Below, piece by piece: positions 1 to 6,014 of a stretch of DNA of 22,193 bases. The stretch comes from Leptolyngbya sp. SIO4C1 (GTDB taxonomy: Bacteria; Cyanobacteriota; Cyanobacteriia; Phormidesmidales; Phormidesmidaceae). A model generated the notes under the pieces. That model saw only the letters and a list, made by a program, of their open reading frames with translations. It was not told the DNA's origin and made no database searches. The first letter of the stretch is position 1. The number at the start of each line of letters is the position of its first letter. Location of the stretch: positions 1 through 22,193 of the forward strand of contig JAAHIA010000025.1 in assembly GCA_010671975.1 (NCBI GenBank), read 5' to 3'. The position numbers and the translations under genes are program-made.

Positions 1-754
1 CTTCCCATCCATTGTCTCCCCCCTCTTCATTGTCTCCCCCCTCTTTGTTATCTCCCCCCTCTTCCTTATCTCCCGCCTCTTCCCGACACTCCCGATACCA
101 TGCCAAATACTCTACCGGCGACTCAAAATACCCCCCATACTCCGGATGCAGCAGCCCCATCGCCGGCGTCTCTACAACGGGTGGAATATCCTCCACTGAG
201 AGACCGAGATACTTCTCAGCAATGATGTTGAACATGGCAGTGACGTTCTCGGGACCGCCAGCATTCCAATAGCCGTAGATAATTAGCCAGTTGCGCAGAT
301 CCTGAACTTTACGCGCCGGAACAAATTTGAGCAGCTTCGGGCCGACTTTGAGAAAGCTGAGGTAGCCGGCCAGGCGATCTTCTTCTCGACCGCTGCCAAA
401 CTTGCTGAGAATAAACTGCACCGGCTTGGGCATGCCTTTTGGTTTTTCGCCAATGACAAACTTGCCCAGCTGGGTCAGGGCCATCAGCTCTAGCGCCGAT
501 TCAAAGATCAGCCGAACCGGCACCTGCTGTACGCGATCGCACAGCCAGCGCACCTGATCGTAGTCGAAAATTAGGCTGGCGAAAAAAACATCGGCTTCAG
601 CTAGGGCAGCCGCCACCGCATCCGGCTGAGTGGCAAGGTCGCGATCGCAAAAGATGTCGATTGACAGCTCAGGTCGGCGAGCGGCAGCGGCGGCCTGCCG
701 ATAGAGGTCGGTGTTAAAAGCTTCAAATCCAGCAATGAGGACGATGCGTGGCAT
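1..754 (-). CDS. Magnesium chelatase subunit H (ChlH/BchH-type), N-terminal part, runs off the left edge
   Basis: This is the first 251 codons of a gene that continues beyond position 1. The ATG at 752-754 opens a frame starting MPRIVLIAGFEAFN. The frame carries recognisable blocks of the N-terminal domain (DUF3479 type) of the large porphyrin-binding subunit of Mg-chelatase: ADVFFASLIFDYDQ, LTQLGKFVIG, GREEDRLAGYLSFLKVGPK and LRNWLIIYGYWNAGGPENV. The family inserts Mg into protoporphyrin IX together with the D and I subunits, in chlorophyll synthesis. From memory, the N-terminus differs from the standard cyanobacterial ChlH, which begins with a longer leader and a VVYVVLEAQYQ motif. I therefore infer that this is the second, BchH-like paralogue found in some cyanobacteria. 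No clear ribosome-binding site precedes the ATG. The frame ends at the edge in a Glu/Gly/Asp-rich repeat, described separately. Metal specificity cannot be decided from this fragment. Confidence 0.85.
   Translation of the reverse strand, partial: MPRIVLIAGFEAFNTDLYRQAAAAARRPELSIDIFCDRDLATQPDAVAAALAEADVFFASLIFDYDQVRWLCDRVQQVPVRLIFESALELMALTQLGKFVIGEKPKGMPKPVQFILSKFGSGREEDRLAGYLSFLKVGPKLLKFVPARKVQDLRNWLIIYGYWNAGGPENVTAMFNIIAEKYLGLSVEDIPPVVETPAMGLLHPEYGGYFESPVEYLAWYRECREEAGDKEEGGDNKEGGDNEEGGDNGWE
11..82 (-). repeat. Four tandem 18-bp units inside the ChlH/BchH-type reading frame
   Basis: Units lie at 11-28, 29-46, 47-64 and 65-82. The plus-strand core of each is close to TCTCCCCCCTCTT. The first two units differ at one base; the last two are more diverged. 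The unit length is a multiple of three, so on the minus strand the array adds a six-residue acidic/glycine repeat, roughly EEGGDN, without breaking the frame. Its polypurine character resembles the G-rich low-complexity spacers common in cyanobacterial intergenic DNA; that comparison is inference. It follows the conserved block ESPVEYLAWYRE, so it probably lies in a linker after the N-terminal domain. Confidence 0.85.
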
Positions 755-1071
755 GGCTTGTTCAGAAAACCGGACGGTTTATCAAAGTTTACTGGCTTGT
801 TATCGAATCGAGACGGTTTACAAAATATCTGCAAATCATGATGCGAGAGCGCAGACGGAGCCGAATTTCATACATCAATATTTATGAGTTAGGAATTGTT
901 AGGCCCAACTTTGAAGGGGTAAATAGCAAGATGCAAACGTGGCAGCAAAATTCAGTAGCAGAATTTACTGAAACTAAACGTCACCTTTGTTAAGGCAGGT
1001 TCCGTCCAAGTGCCGATTTTGCTCAACTGATCAATTCGTTAGCCTAATTTTACAAGCATCCAGGGACTCGC
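755..1071. other. Divergent intergenic region, 317 bp, no gene seen
   Basis: This lies between the divergent ChlH/BchH-type and TPR genes and must hold both promoters. It is AT-richer than the flanking genes. A nine-base direct repeat GACGGTTTA occurs at 773-781 and 812-820. I see no convincing -35/-10 pair, RNA gene or coding frame; open frames here are short and lack family resemblance. Confidence 0.6.
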
Positions 1072-2244
1072 ATGACTTTACAATTACCACTGTGGTACCG
1101 TCGTCAAGCCGCTCAGCTCGCCTATCGTCGTGGCAGCAGCTATGCTCAGCAAACGAACTATGCCCAGGCAGTGGATGCTTTTACGCAGGCGCTGTCCGCG
1201 CATTCGCAGCCGGCAGAGGTCTACGTTAGGCGCGGGCTAAGCTACTGGAAGCTGGGTCAGACGGCAGCGGCGATCGCAGATTTTGAGGCGGCTTTGGCAA
1301 TTGATCCGCAGCAGGCTAAGGCCTACGGCAATCGCGGGCTGCTGCGCTACGAGCAGGGCGATGAGGCCGGGGCGCTAGCAGACTGGGCGCAAGCGCTAAC
1401 CTATGCCCCTAACTATGCTGAGATTTACTACAGCCGAGCGCTGGTGGCCATCAATCAGGGCGACGATGCCGCTGCGCTGGCAGATTTAGACCAGGCAATT
1501 GAGCTACAGCCCAACCGGGCCGAGGCTTATTTCCATCGGGGCAACCTGCGATCGCGTCAGGGCGATCAGCCAGGCGCGATCGCCGACTGGGAGCTGGCGA
1601 TTTGTAACGATTTCACCTTTGAGGAAGCTAAAGCCAAGCTGCAGGCGCTGCTGGTGTCATCACGGCAGACGGCCCTGGCTGAGCCGCTGCAGGCGGCGCT
1701 ACCGAATTTTACAGTGCAGGCCAAGCAGGTTGGCCAGTGTTTAGAAATCACGCTGCAGCGCGAGGTGGGCGTAGGCGTGGGCTACTTTACGCTGCACCAT
1801 CAGATTCGCGAGGTGCTGATGCCGCTGCAGCGACCGGGCATTACGCAGTTTAAGCTGGTGGGCTATGTTGTGAATCCCAAGTGCCCCGGCTGGACGAAGC
1901 AAGAATGGTCCAAAACTTACGAACTCTACGTCGGTCAGCCCTGTCCGCCCAGCAACTGGCAGATTGCGCTCTCGACGCTGGTGACATTTCCACCGATGGG
2001 CGTGACCGCACTGATCTACGCGGCACAGGTGAAGGCTTTCTATAAGCAGGGAAACTATCCAGAGGCAGTTCAGGCTTCGAAGACAGTCAAGCGTCTCTGT
2101 GTGACCGGAACCGGCATTCTCTGCGCGATCGCCATGATTCCGTTTAGCTACGTGGCGGTGACCTCAATTCAGTCTGAAGCTTCTCCACCCCAGCGCACCG
2201 CGCGGGTGATCGACTACACATTTGAAGACACGCATATCGAATAG
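1072..2244 (+). CDS. TPR-repeat protein with C-terminal CD225/dispanin-like membrane domain
   Basis: 390 aa. Residues about 15-182 form five consecutive 34-residue tetratricopeptide repeats, with recurring A.AY..RG, G....A..D...A and ID/LQP spacing. Residues about 210-288 are a segment with FKLVGYVVNPKCPGWTKQEW. It resembles a region seen after TPRs in other cyanobacterial proteins, where a valine-rich strand precedes a P.W..E motif. Residues about 294-368 match the CD225/dispanin pattern: NW, a hydrophobic stretch with PPMG, then ALIYAAQV, a YKQGNYPEAVQASK linker and a second hydrophobic helix. The protein is thus probably anchored in a membrane by a C-terminal hairpin with the TPRs facing the cytoplasm, where they would bind a protein partner. 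The ATG at 1072 has an AGGGA-like ribosome-binding site about 6 bases upstream. It converges on the pentapeptide gene with 14 bp between the stops. Partner and function are unknown. Confidence 0.85.
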   Translation: MTLQLPLWYRRQAAQLAYRRGSSYAQQTNYAQAVDAFTQALSAHSQPAEVYVRRGLSYWKLGQTAAAIADFEAALAIDPQQAKAYGNRGLLRYEQGDEAGALADWAQALTYAPNYAEIYYSRALVAINQGDDAAALADLDQAIELQPNRAEAYFHRGNLRSRQGDQPGAIADWELAICNDFTFEEAKAKLQALLVSSRQTALAEPLQAALPNFTVQAKQVGQCLEITLQREVGVGVGYFTLHHQIREVLMPLQRPGITQFKLVGYVVNPKCPGWTKQEWSKTYELYVGQPCPPSNWQIALSTLVTFPPMGVTALIYAAQVKAFYKQGNYPEAVQASKTVKRLCVTGTGILCAIAMIPFSYVAVTSIQSEASPPQRTARVIDYTFEDTHIE

Positions 2245-2262
2245 ACCGGCTGTGCCGGCTAT
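2241..2262. terminator. Hairpin joining two convergent stop codons
   Basis: ATAG, a bulged A, CCGGC, loop TGT, GCCGG, CTAT: a nine-pair stem with one bulge. The TAG stop of the TPR gene (2242-2244) and the TAG stop of the minus-strand pentapeptide gene (2259-2261) both lie in its outer arms. It may act as a compact two-way terminator, but no T-run follows on either strand. Confidence 0.4.
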
Positions 2263-2810
2263 CCCCCGTCATTGGGCTCGCGATGCCCGTCTGGGTAGGT
2301 CGTACTGGCATCGCAGATTGCCCCTGTGAGATCGGCCTGCTGCGCCCGAAAAAGGTTGCAGTCAGACAGCTGAGTGTCTTTAAAGCAGGTCGACCTGAGC
2401 TGAGCGCGCCCTAGGTTAGCGCCTTTGAGATTCGCACCAGTTAAATCTGCTTCGCTCAAATCGGCGCAGTAAAGATTGGTCTCGCTCAGATCTGCCCCGC
2501 GCAGGCTAGCGCCGCGCAGGTTTGCATAGGAGAGATTCGCCTTGTGCAGGTTAGCCTCGGTTAAGTTGGCCGCCAGCAGTCGGGCGTTGCCCAGCTCGGC
2601 CTGCGCTAGCTGCGCCTGCTGCAGCCGGGTGCGGCTGAGGTTGGCATAGGGTAGGTAAGCCTGGTTCAAACTGCTGTAACTTAAGTTAGCGTCGCTTAAG
2701 TTGCTTTCAAACAGGTCGGCTGAGCGCAGATCGGCGCCTTGAAAATCTCGTTTGCCAGCTTTGTAGGCGGCCAGCAGCGCCTCAACAGTGAGTCTCGACA
2801 TAGCAATCAT
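2259..2810 (-). CDS. Pentapeptide-repeat protein
   Basis: 183 aa. After a short leader (LTVEALLAAYKAGKRDFQG) the protein is almost entirely A(D/N)LXX pentapeptides from about residue 26 to 165, for example GADLRSADLFESNLSDANL and EADLTGANLKGANLGRAQL. Such repeats fold as a right-handed quadrilateral beta helix. They are very common in cyanobacteria, usually with unknown function. There is no signal peptide or membrane segment, so it is probably cytoplasmic. The leader resembles that of the second pentapeptide protein in this window (9019-9939), suggesting the two share a family. The start could be the ATG at 2810 or the in-frame ATG at 2801, which gives 180 aa; neither has a good ribosome-binding site. 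It is divergent from the SagB-type gene with a 253-bp spacer. Confidence 0.9.
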   Translation of the reverse strand: MIAMSRLTVEALLAAYKAGKRDFQGADLRSADLFESNLSDANLSYSSLNQAYLPYANLSRTRLQQAQLAQAELGNARLLAANLTEANLHKANLSYANLRGASLRGADLSETNLYCADLSEADLTGANLKGANLGRAQLRSTCFKDTQLSDCNLFRAQQADLTGAICDASTTYPDGHREPNDGG

Positions 2811-2904
2811 GACGAGCAGCTGACTGTAGCTAACTTCTATCTGAGCGAGTCGCTGCCCAAATGCGACTTTTGCAGAACTTCTTTACAAAACTTCATTACA
2901 AAAT

Positions 2905-2918
2905 GTAAATTACCCTAC
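2905..2918 (+). promoter_or_regulatory. Possible NtcA-type site GTA-N8-TAC
   Basis: GTA (2905-2907), eight bases, then TAC (2916-2918) match the core of the cyanobacterial nitrogen regulator NtcA. A TAACCT box (TAN3T form) begins 24 bases later at 2943. That is close to the usual 20-24 base spacing of NtcA-activated promoters. It would serve the oxidoreductase gene starting at 3064. Overlapping it is a second dyad, TTACA-AAA-TGTAA (2896-2908). Six fixed bases occur by chance several times in 22 kb, so this is only a candidate. Confidence 0.3.
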
Positions 2919-3063
2919 GCTATGGGCAAAAGGTTTAGGTTTTAACCTTAATTTAATTTTTGCGTAGAAAACTTAGTTCTCACTTAAGGGGACCAATATC
3001 CCATCTAATTCAGCGATTTCGGCCGCAGCTGCAGGCTAAAATGGGCCTAAAACAGCGTCGGCC

Positions 3064-4611
3064 ATGACAGCGGTTCCCGTCTCTATCGCGCAGCACTATC
3101 ATCAGCGAACGAAGTATCTTCCAGAGGTTTTGGCCAGCCGATCGCGGCAGCTAAACTGGGCCGAGCAGCCGGTGCCTTACAAAGACTATCGGCTGGGCCA
3201 CAGCATTGATCTAAAGCCCTACTTAGAGGCCAATGTCGCTGCTGCAGCCGACTCAGTTTGGTGGCAGCGGCTGTCGCAGTTTTTAATCAACAGCTACGGC
3301 CTGACCGCAAAGGTGATGGCCGATCGGCCGTTCTATCTGCGCTCAGCGCCCTCAGCCGGTGGGCTCTATCCGGCAGAGCTGTATCTGGTCTCGCGCGGCA
3401 CGTCGCTGCTGAGCGCTGGGCTCTATAACTATCAGGCAAGAACGCACAGTCTGCTGCGCTTTTGGGACAATCACCTGTGGCAGGCGCTGCAGGCAGCCTG
3501 TTTCTGGCATCCGGCGCTAGAGAGTACGCAGCTGGCGGTGGTAGTGACGGCGGTCTTTCAGCGCTCGGCCTGGCGCTATGAAGATCGGGCCTATCGTCGC
3601 ATTGGCCTCGACAGCGGACATCTGCTGGGCAACTTAGAGCTGGCCGGCTCGCTGTGCGACTACCGACCGCATTTGATTGGCGGCTTTGCCGATCGGGCAG
3701 TGAATCAGCTGCTCTACCTAGACGCCGAGCAGGAGGGCGCGATCGCGGTCTTAGCGCTGGCCGATCTGCTGCAGGTTGAGCAGAATCTGCCGCATGGCTG
3801 CACGGCGCTGCCTTCTGCAGCGCAGCGTGACTTCCCAGAGCTGCGCGATGGTCAGCTGCTGCACTATCTGCATCAGGCCGGGCAAATCGATGCCGATAGC
3901 GACCTAACGCAGCCGCAAAAGCAGCTCAAGACTGACGCCGCTGCCTCAGACGTAGCCGACTCTGGCTCAGATAAATACAACTTTCCGTTTTGCAATAAAG
4001 TCTCAGCGCAGACCGCGCCAATCGATTGGGAAACGGGGCTGAGCGGACTGCAGACAACGCTGCTGCGCCGCCGTTCGACTCGGCGCTATAGCGGCAATAG
4101 CCTCACAGCAGACAGTCTCAGACAGATTTTAGACTTTACCTATCAGCCGGCTCACTATGCCGATCAGGGACTCGATCGGCAGCCCGACTATTTTGATCTC
4201 AGCCTGATTGAAACGTTCGTCGTCATTTCTGCAGTTGAAGGCGTTGAGGCTGGCTGCTACTACTATGCGCCCCAGGCTCAGGCGCTGCGTCAGATTCGCT
4301 TTAAGCAGTTTCGCCAGGAGCTGCACTACCTCTGCCTGGGGCAAAATTTAGGCCGCGATGCGGCGGCGGTCATTTTTCACACCGCTGATTTGACGCAGGC
4401 GGTAGACCGCTATGGCGATCGCGCCTACCGCTACCTGCACATGGATGCCGGACACCTGGGGCAGCGGATCAATCTAGCGGCCATTCGCCTGGGGCTGGGC
4501 GTGAGCGGCATTGCTGGCTTTTTTGATGATCAGGTGAATGAGGTGCTGGGCATCCCAGCCGACGAGGCCGTGCTCTACATTACGACTTTGGGGCAGCCCG
4601 CTGCCGCTTAG
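3064..4611 (+). CDS. SagB/ThcOx-family nitroreductase-fold oxidoreductase, two tandem domains
   Basis: 515 aa, about twice the length of a single nitroreductase domain. The N-terminal domain (about 1-240) carries RSAPSAGGLYPAELYL at 93-108, the SagB/ThcOx signature, and RYEDRAYRRIGLDSGHLLGN at 171-190. The C-terminal domain (about 325-515) begins with RRSTRRYSG at 336-344, the usual FMN-contacting start. It carries RYGDRAYRYLHMDAGHLGQR at 449-468, clearly a second copy of the 171-190 motif. A polar, poorly conserved linker lies at about 275-320. The family uses FMN; some members oxidise azolines to azoles in RiPP biosynthesis. No cyclodehydratase, precursor peptide or transporter lies nearby, so a RiPP role is not supported here and the substrate is unknown. 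The protein looks soluble. The stop codon overlaps the converging dehydrogenase stop. The ATG at 3064 was chosen because SIAQHYHQRTKY follows almost at once, but no strong ribosome-binding site is visible. Confidence 0.9.
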   Translation: MTAVPVSIAQHYHQRTKYLPEVLASRSRQLNWAEQPVPYKDYRLGHSIDLKPYLEANVAAAADSVWWQRLSQFLINSYGLTAKVMADRPFYLRSAPSAGGLYPAELYLVSRGTSLLSAGLYNYQARTHSLLRFWDNHLWQALQAACFWHPALESTQLAVVVTAVFQRSAWRYEDRAYRRIGLDSGHLLGNLELAGSLCDYRPHLIGGFADRAVNQLLYLDAEQEGAIAVLALADLLQVEQNLPHGCTALPSAAQRDFPELRDGQLLHYLHQAGQIDADSDLTQPQKQLKTDAAASDVADSGSDKYNFPFCNKVSAQTAPIDWETGLSGLQTTLLRRRSTRRYSGNSLTADSLRQILDFTYQPAHYADQGLDRQPDYFDLSLIETFVVISAVEGVEAGCYYYAPQAQALRQIRFKQFRQELHYLCLGQNLGRDAAAVIFHTADLTQAVDRYGDRAYRYLHMDAGHLGQRINLAAIRLGLGVSGIAGFFDDQVNEVLGIPADEAVLYITTLGQPAAA

Positions 4612-5480
4612 AGGCCGCCCTGCTCTCTGACGCTGCGGGCGATCGCAGAGAGATCTTCGTCGCCAAAGCCTTTGGCAATCAGGCCGCTCTCAACCTGCTC
4701 TACGTAGGCGGCCATTGGCAGCGGCAGACCCAGCTCGCGCGCAGCTTCTAGCGCAATCAGCAAATCTTTGCGATGCAGCCGCACCCGAAATCCCAGCGGG
4801 TAGTGGTTGTCGATCATATTGCCCGAGCGGTTGGTTAGCCCCCAGGAGCCAGCCGCGCCGCTGCCCACAGCCTGCACCACTTTTTCCATATCGAGTCCGG
4901 CTTTTAGCCCTAGCGCCATCCCCTCAGCAATCGACCAGTAGGTGCCCGCGACAATAATCTGGTTAATGGCTTTAGTCAGCTGCCCAGAGCCGGTAGGGCC
5001 TACGTGCGTGATGGTGTTGCCCATCGCCTCTAGCACCGGCCTGACCTTGGCAACAGCAGTCTCTTCTCCGCCGACCATAATTGACAGCGTACCCCGCTGC
5101 GCCCCTTCCGAGCCGCCAGAGACCGGCGCATCGAGCAGCGCCACCTGGGCCTGAGCCAGCTGCGCGGCTATTTGGCGCGTTGCGGTCGGGCTAATCGTCG
5201 ACATGTCGACAACGACCGTGCCGGGCTTCGCACCGTGAATAATGCCGCTTTCTCCTAGAACAACCGCTTCGACATCGGCCGTATCGCTGACGCAGATGAG
5301 CACCACTTCAGCAGCAGCGGCAGCCTGGGCGGGGGAGTCAGCGGACTGAGCACCGGCCGCGAGTAGGGGCGCTTCGCGATCGCGGGTGCGGTTGTGAACG
5401 GTGACCCGATGGCCGGCTTTGAGTAAGTTGAGGCTCATAGGTGCCCCCATCGTGCCAAGTCCAATAAATGCCACGTTCAC
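4608..5480 (-). CDS. NAD(P)-dependent beta-hydroxyacid dehydrogenase family protein (3-hydroxyisobutyrate dehydrogenase-like)
   Basis: 290 aa, the normal family length. The Rossmann motif FIGLGTMGAPMSLNLLKAGH is at residues 5-24. The substrate-binding DAPVSGG is at 117-123 and the catalytic block GSGQLTKAINQ at 164-174, with the conserved Lys170 and Asn173 in place. The helical C-terminal domain ends with PLPMAAYVEQV and a polar tail. Members reduce or oxidise small beta-hydroxyacids and related semialdehydes, such as tartronate semialdehyde, glyoxylate, succinic semialdehyde and 3-hydroxyisobutyrate. Which one cannot be settled from sequence alone; in a cyanobacterium glyoxylate or succinic-semialdehyde reduction is plausible. 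The enzyme is soluble. Its TAA stop shares two bases with the TAG stop of the converging SagB-type gene. A duplicated ATTGTGCCAA lies about 90 bp upstream of the start. Confidence 0.93.
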   Translation of the reverse strand: MNVAFIGLGTMGAPMSLNLLKAGHRVTVHNRTRDREAPLLAAGAQSADSPAQAAAAAEVVLICVSDTADVEAVVLGESGIIHGAKPGTVVVDMSTISPTATRQIAAQLAQAQVALLDAPVSGGSEGAQRGTLSIMVGGEETAVAKVRPVLEAMGNTITHVGPTGSGQLTKAINQIIVAGTYWSIAEGMALGLKAGLDMEKVVQAVGSGAAGSWGLTNRSGNMIDNHYPLGFRVRLHRKDLLIALEAARELGLPLPMAAYVEQVESGLIAKGFGDEDLSAIARSVREQGGL

Positions 5481-5568
5481 AGCTGATTCTCCTGAAAGTT
5501 TCTGGGGGGTGAGACAGTCTTTAGCAATCCTCGGTGTCGTTGCCTAAACGGCGAACGCTATACGCTTC

Positions 5569-5588
5569 ATTGTGCCAAATTGTGCCAA
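5569..5588. promoter_or_regulatory. Perfect 10-bp direct repeat ATTGTGCCAA x2
   Basis: Two immediately adjacent identical 10-mers (5569-5578 and 5579-5588) lie about 90 bp upstream of the minus-strand dehydrogenase gene and just beyond the lipoprotein terminator. Tandem 10-bp spacing would place two protein contacts on one face of the helix. It could be an operator, but no known site was recognised. Confidence 0.3.
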
Positions 5589-5601
5589 CAGAACGGGCCG
5601 C

Positions 5602-5629
5602 AAAAAAAGTCCCTAGCAGCGCTAGGGAC
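5602..5629 (-). terminator. Rho-independent terminator of the Cys-repeat lipoprotein gene
   Basis: On the minus strand GTCCCTAGC, a three-base loop and GCTAGGGAC form a perfect 9-bp stem (5609-5629). Seven T residues follow at once (5602-5608). It starts 36 bp past the lipoprotein stop codon. This is the clearest intrinsic terminator in the window. Confidence 0.88.
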
Positions 5630-5664
5630 CACAACATGAGGATGAAAATGAGACAGTTGAGCGC

Positions 5665-5892
5665 TTAGCTACCGGCACAGGGGTCAGCAGCGGCGCAGGG
5701 ATTTTCGCCAGCGCAAGGATCGGCAGCCGCACAAGGATCGGCAGCGGCGCAAGGGTTAGCCCCTGAGCAGGGATCTACTTCTGTGGTATCGGCGCTGTCG
5801 GCGGGACCAGAGGTGGTGCTACCACAGCCGGTCAGCACGCCCACGCTCAGCATCGAAGCAGCTGCTACCACGGCTAAATACTTAATCTTCAT
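5665..5892 (-). CDS. Small lipoprotein with six Cys-containing hexapeptide repeats
   Basis: 75 aa. MKIKY, a hydrophobic stretch and the lipobox LTGC (Cys23) predict export and lipid attachment. A short Ser/Thr/Asp linker follows. Residues 40-75 are exactly six copies of (D/N)PC(A/S)(A/G)(A/E/S), placing Cys at 42, 48, 54, 60, 66 and 72. Evenly spaced cysteines on a membrane-tethered tail suggest metal binding or redox-linked structure; this is inference, and I do not recognise a named family. The start at 5892 is preferred over the in-frame ATG at 5925. It has a strong GGAGGA ribosome-binding site (5901-5906) at an 8-base spacing and puts Lys residues directly before the signal core. A strong terminator follows. 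Upstream are two 11-bp direct repeats. The FGE-like lipoprotein gene lies 122 bp upstream on the same strand. Confidence 0.85.
   Translation of the reverse strand: MKIKYLAVVAAASMLSVGVLTGCGSTTSGPADSADTTEVDPCSGANPCAAADPCAAADPCAGENPCAAADPCAGS
5668..5775 (-). repeat. Six 18-bp units encoding the Cys hexapeptides
   Basis: The array fills the last 108 coding bases of the lipoprotein gene. Units differ at a few positions (D or N first, AAA, SGA, AGE or AGS last) but keep Pro-Cys in every copy. This points to expansion by slippage with selection on the cysteine. Confidence 0.85.
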
Positions 5893-5964
5893 CGCGCATC
5901 TCCTCCAGATAAAATCACAGGCCAAAGGCCATTGTTTGATTCGCCCATATCATCTGTCCTCAAC

Positions 5965-5986
5965 CTGAGAAAACGCTGAGAAAACG
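5965..5986. promoter_or_regulatory. Perfect 11-bp tandem direct repeat CTGAGAAAACG x2
   Basis: Copies occupy 5965-5975 and 5976-5986, 73-94 bp upstream of the lipoprotein start codon on the minus strand. There they read CGTTTTCTCAG twice. An 11-bp period equals one helical turn and is the typical spacing of OmpR/PhoB-type response-regulator half-sites. The sequence does not match the cyanobacterial Pho box or HLR1 patterns I know. An operator for the lipoprotein gene is plausible but unproven. Confidence 0.35.
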
Positions 5987-6014
5987 CCAGCTAATCGCTG
6001 AAAATTCCGAAAAT

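Noticed and set aside
12..272. Plus-strand open frame with Ser/Pro/Leu repeats (SSLSPPSSLSPP)
   Set aside because: It is the complement of the polypurine repeat and of conserved chelatase codons; the minus-strand frame has clear family motifs.
601..834. Minus-strand 77-aa frame crossing the chelatase start
   Set aside because: It overlaps the true frame in another phase and has no recognisable domain.
2889..2905. Possible HLR1 (RpaB) site from two TTACA-type repeats
   Set aside because: The two TTACA units are 13 bases apart start to start, not the 10 required by HLR1.
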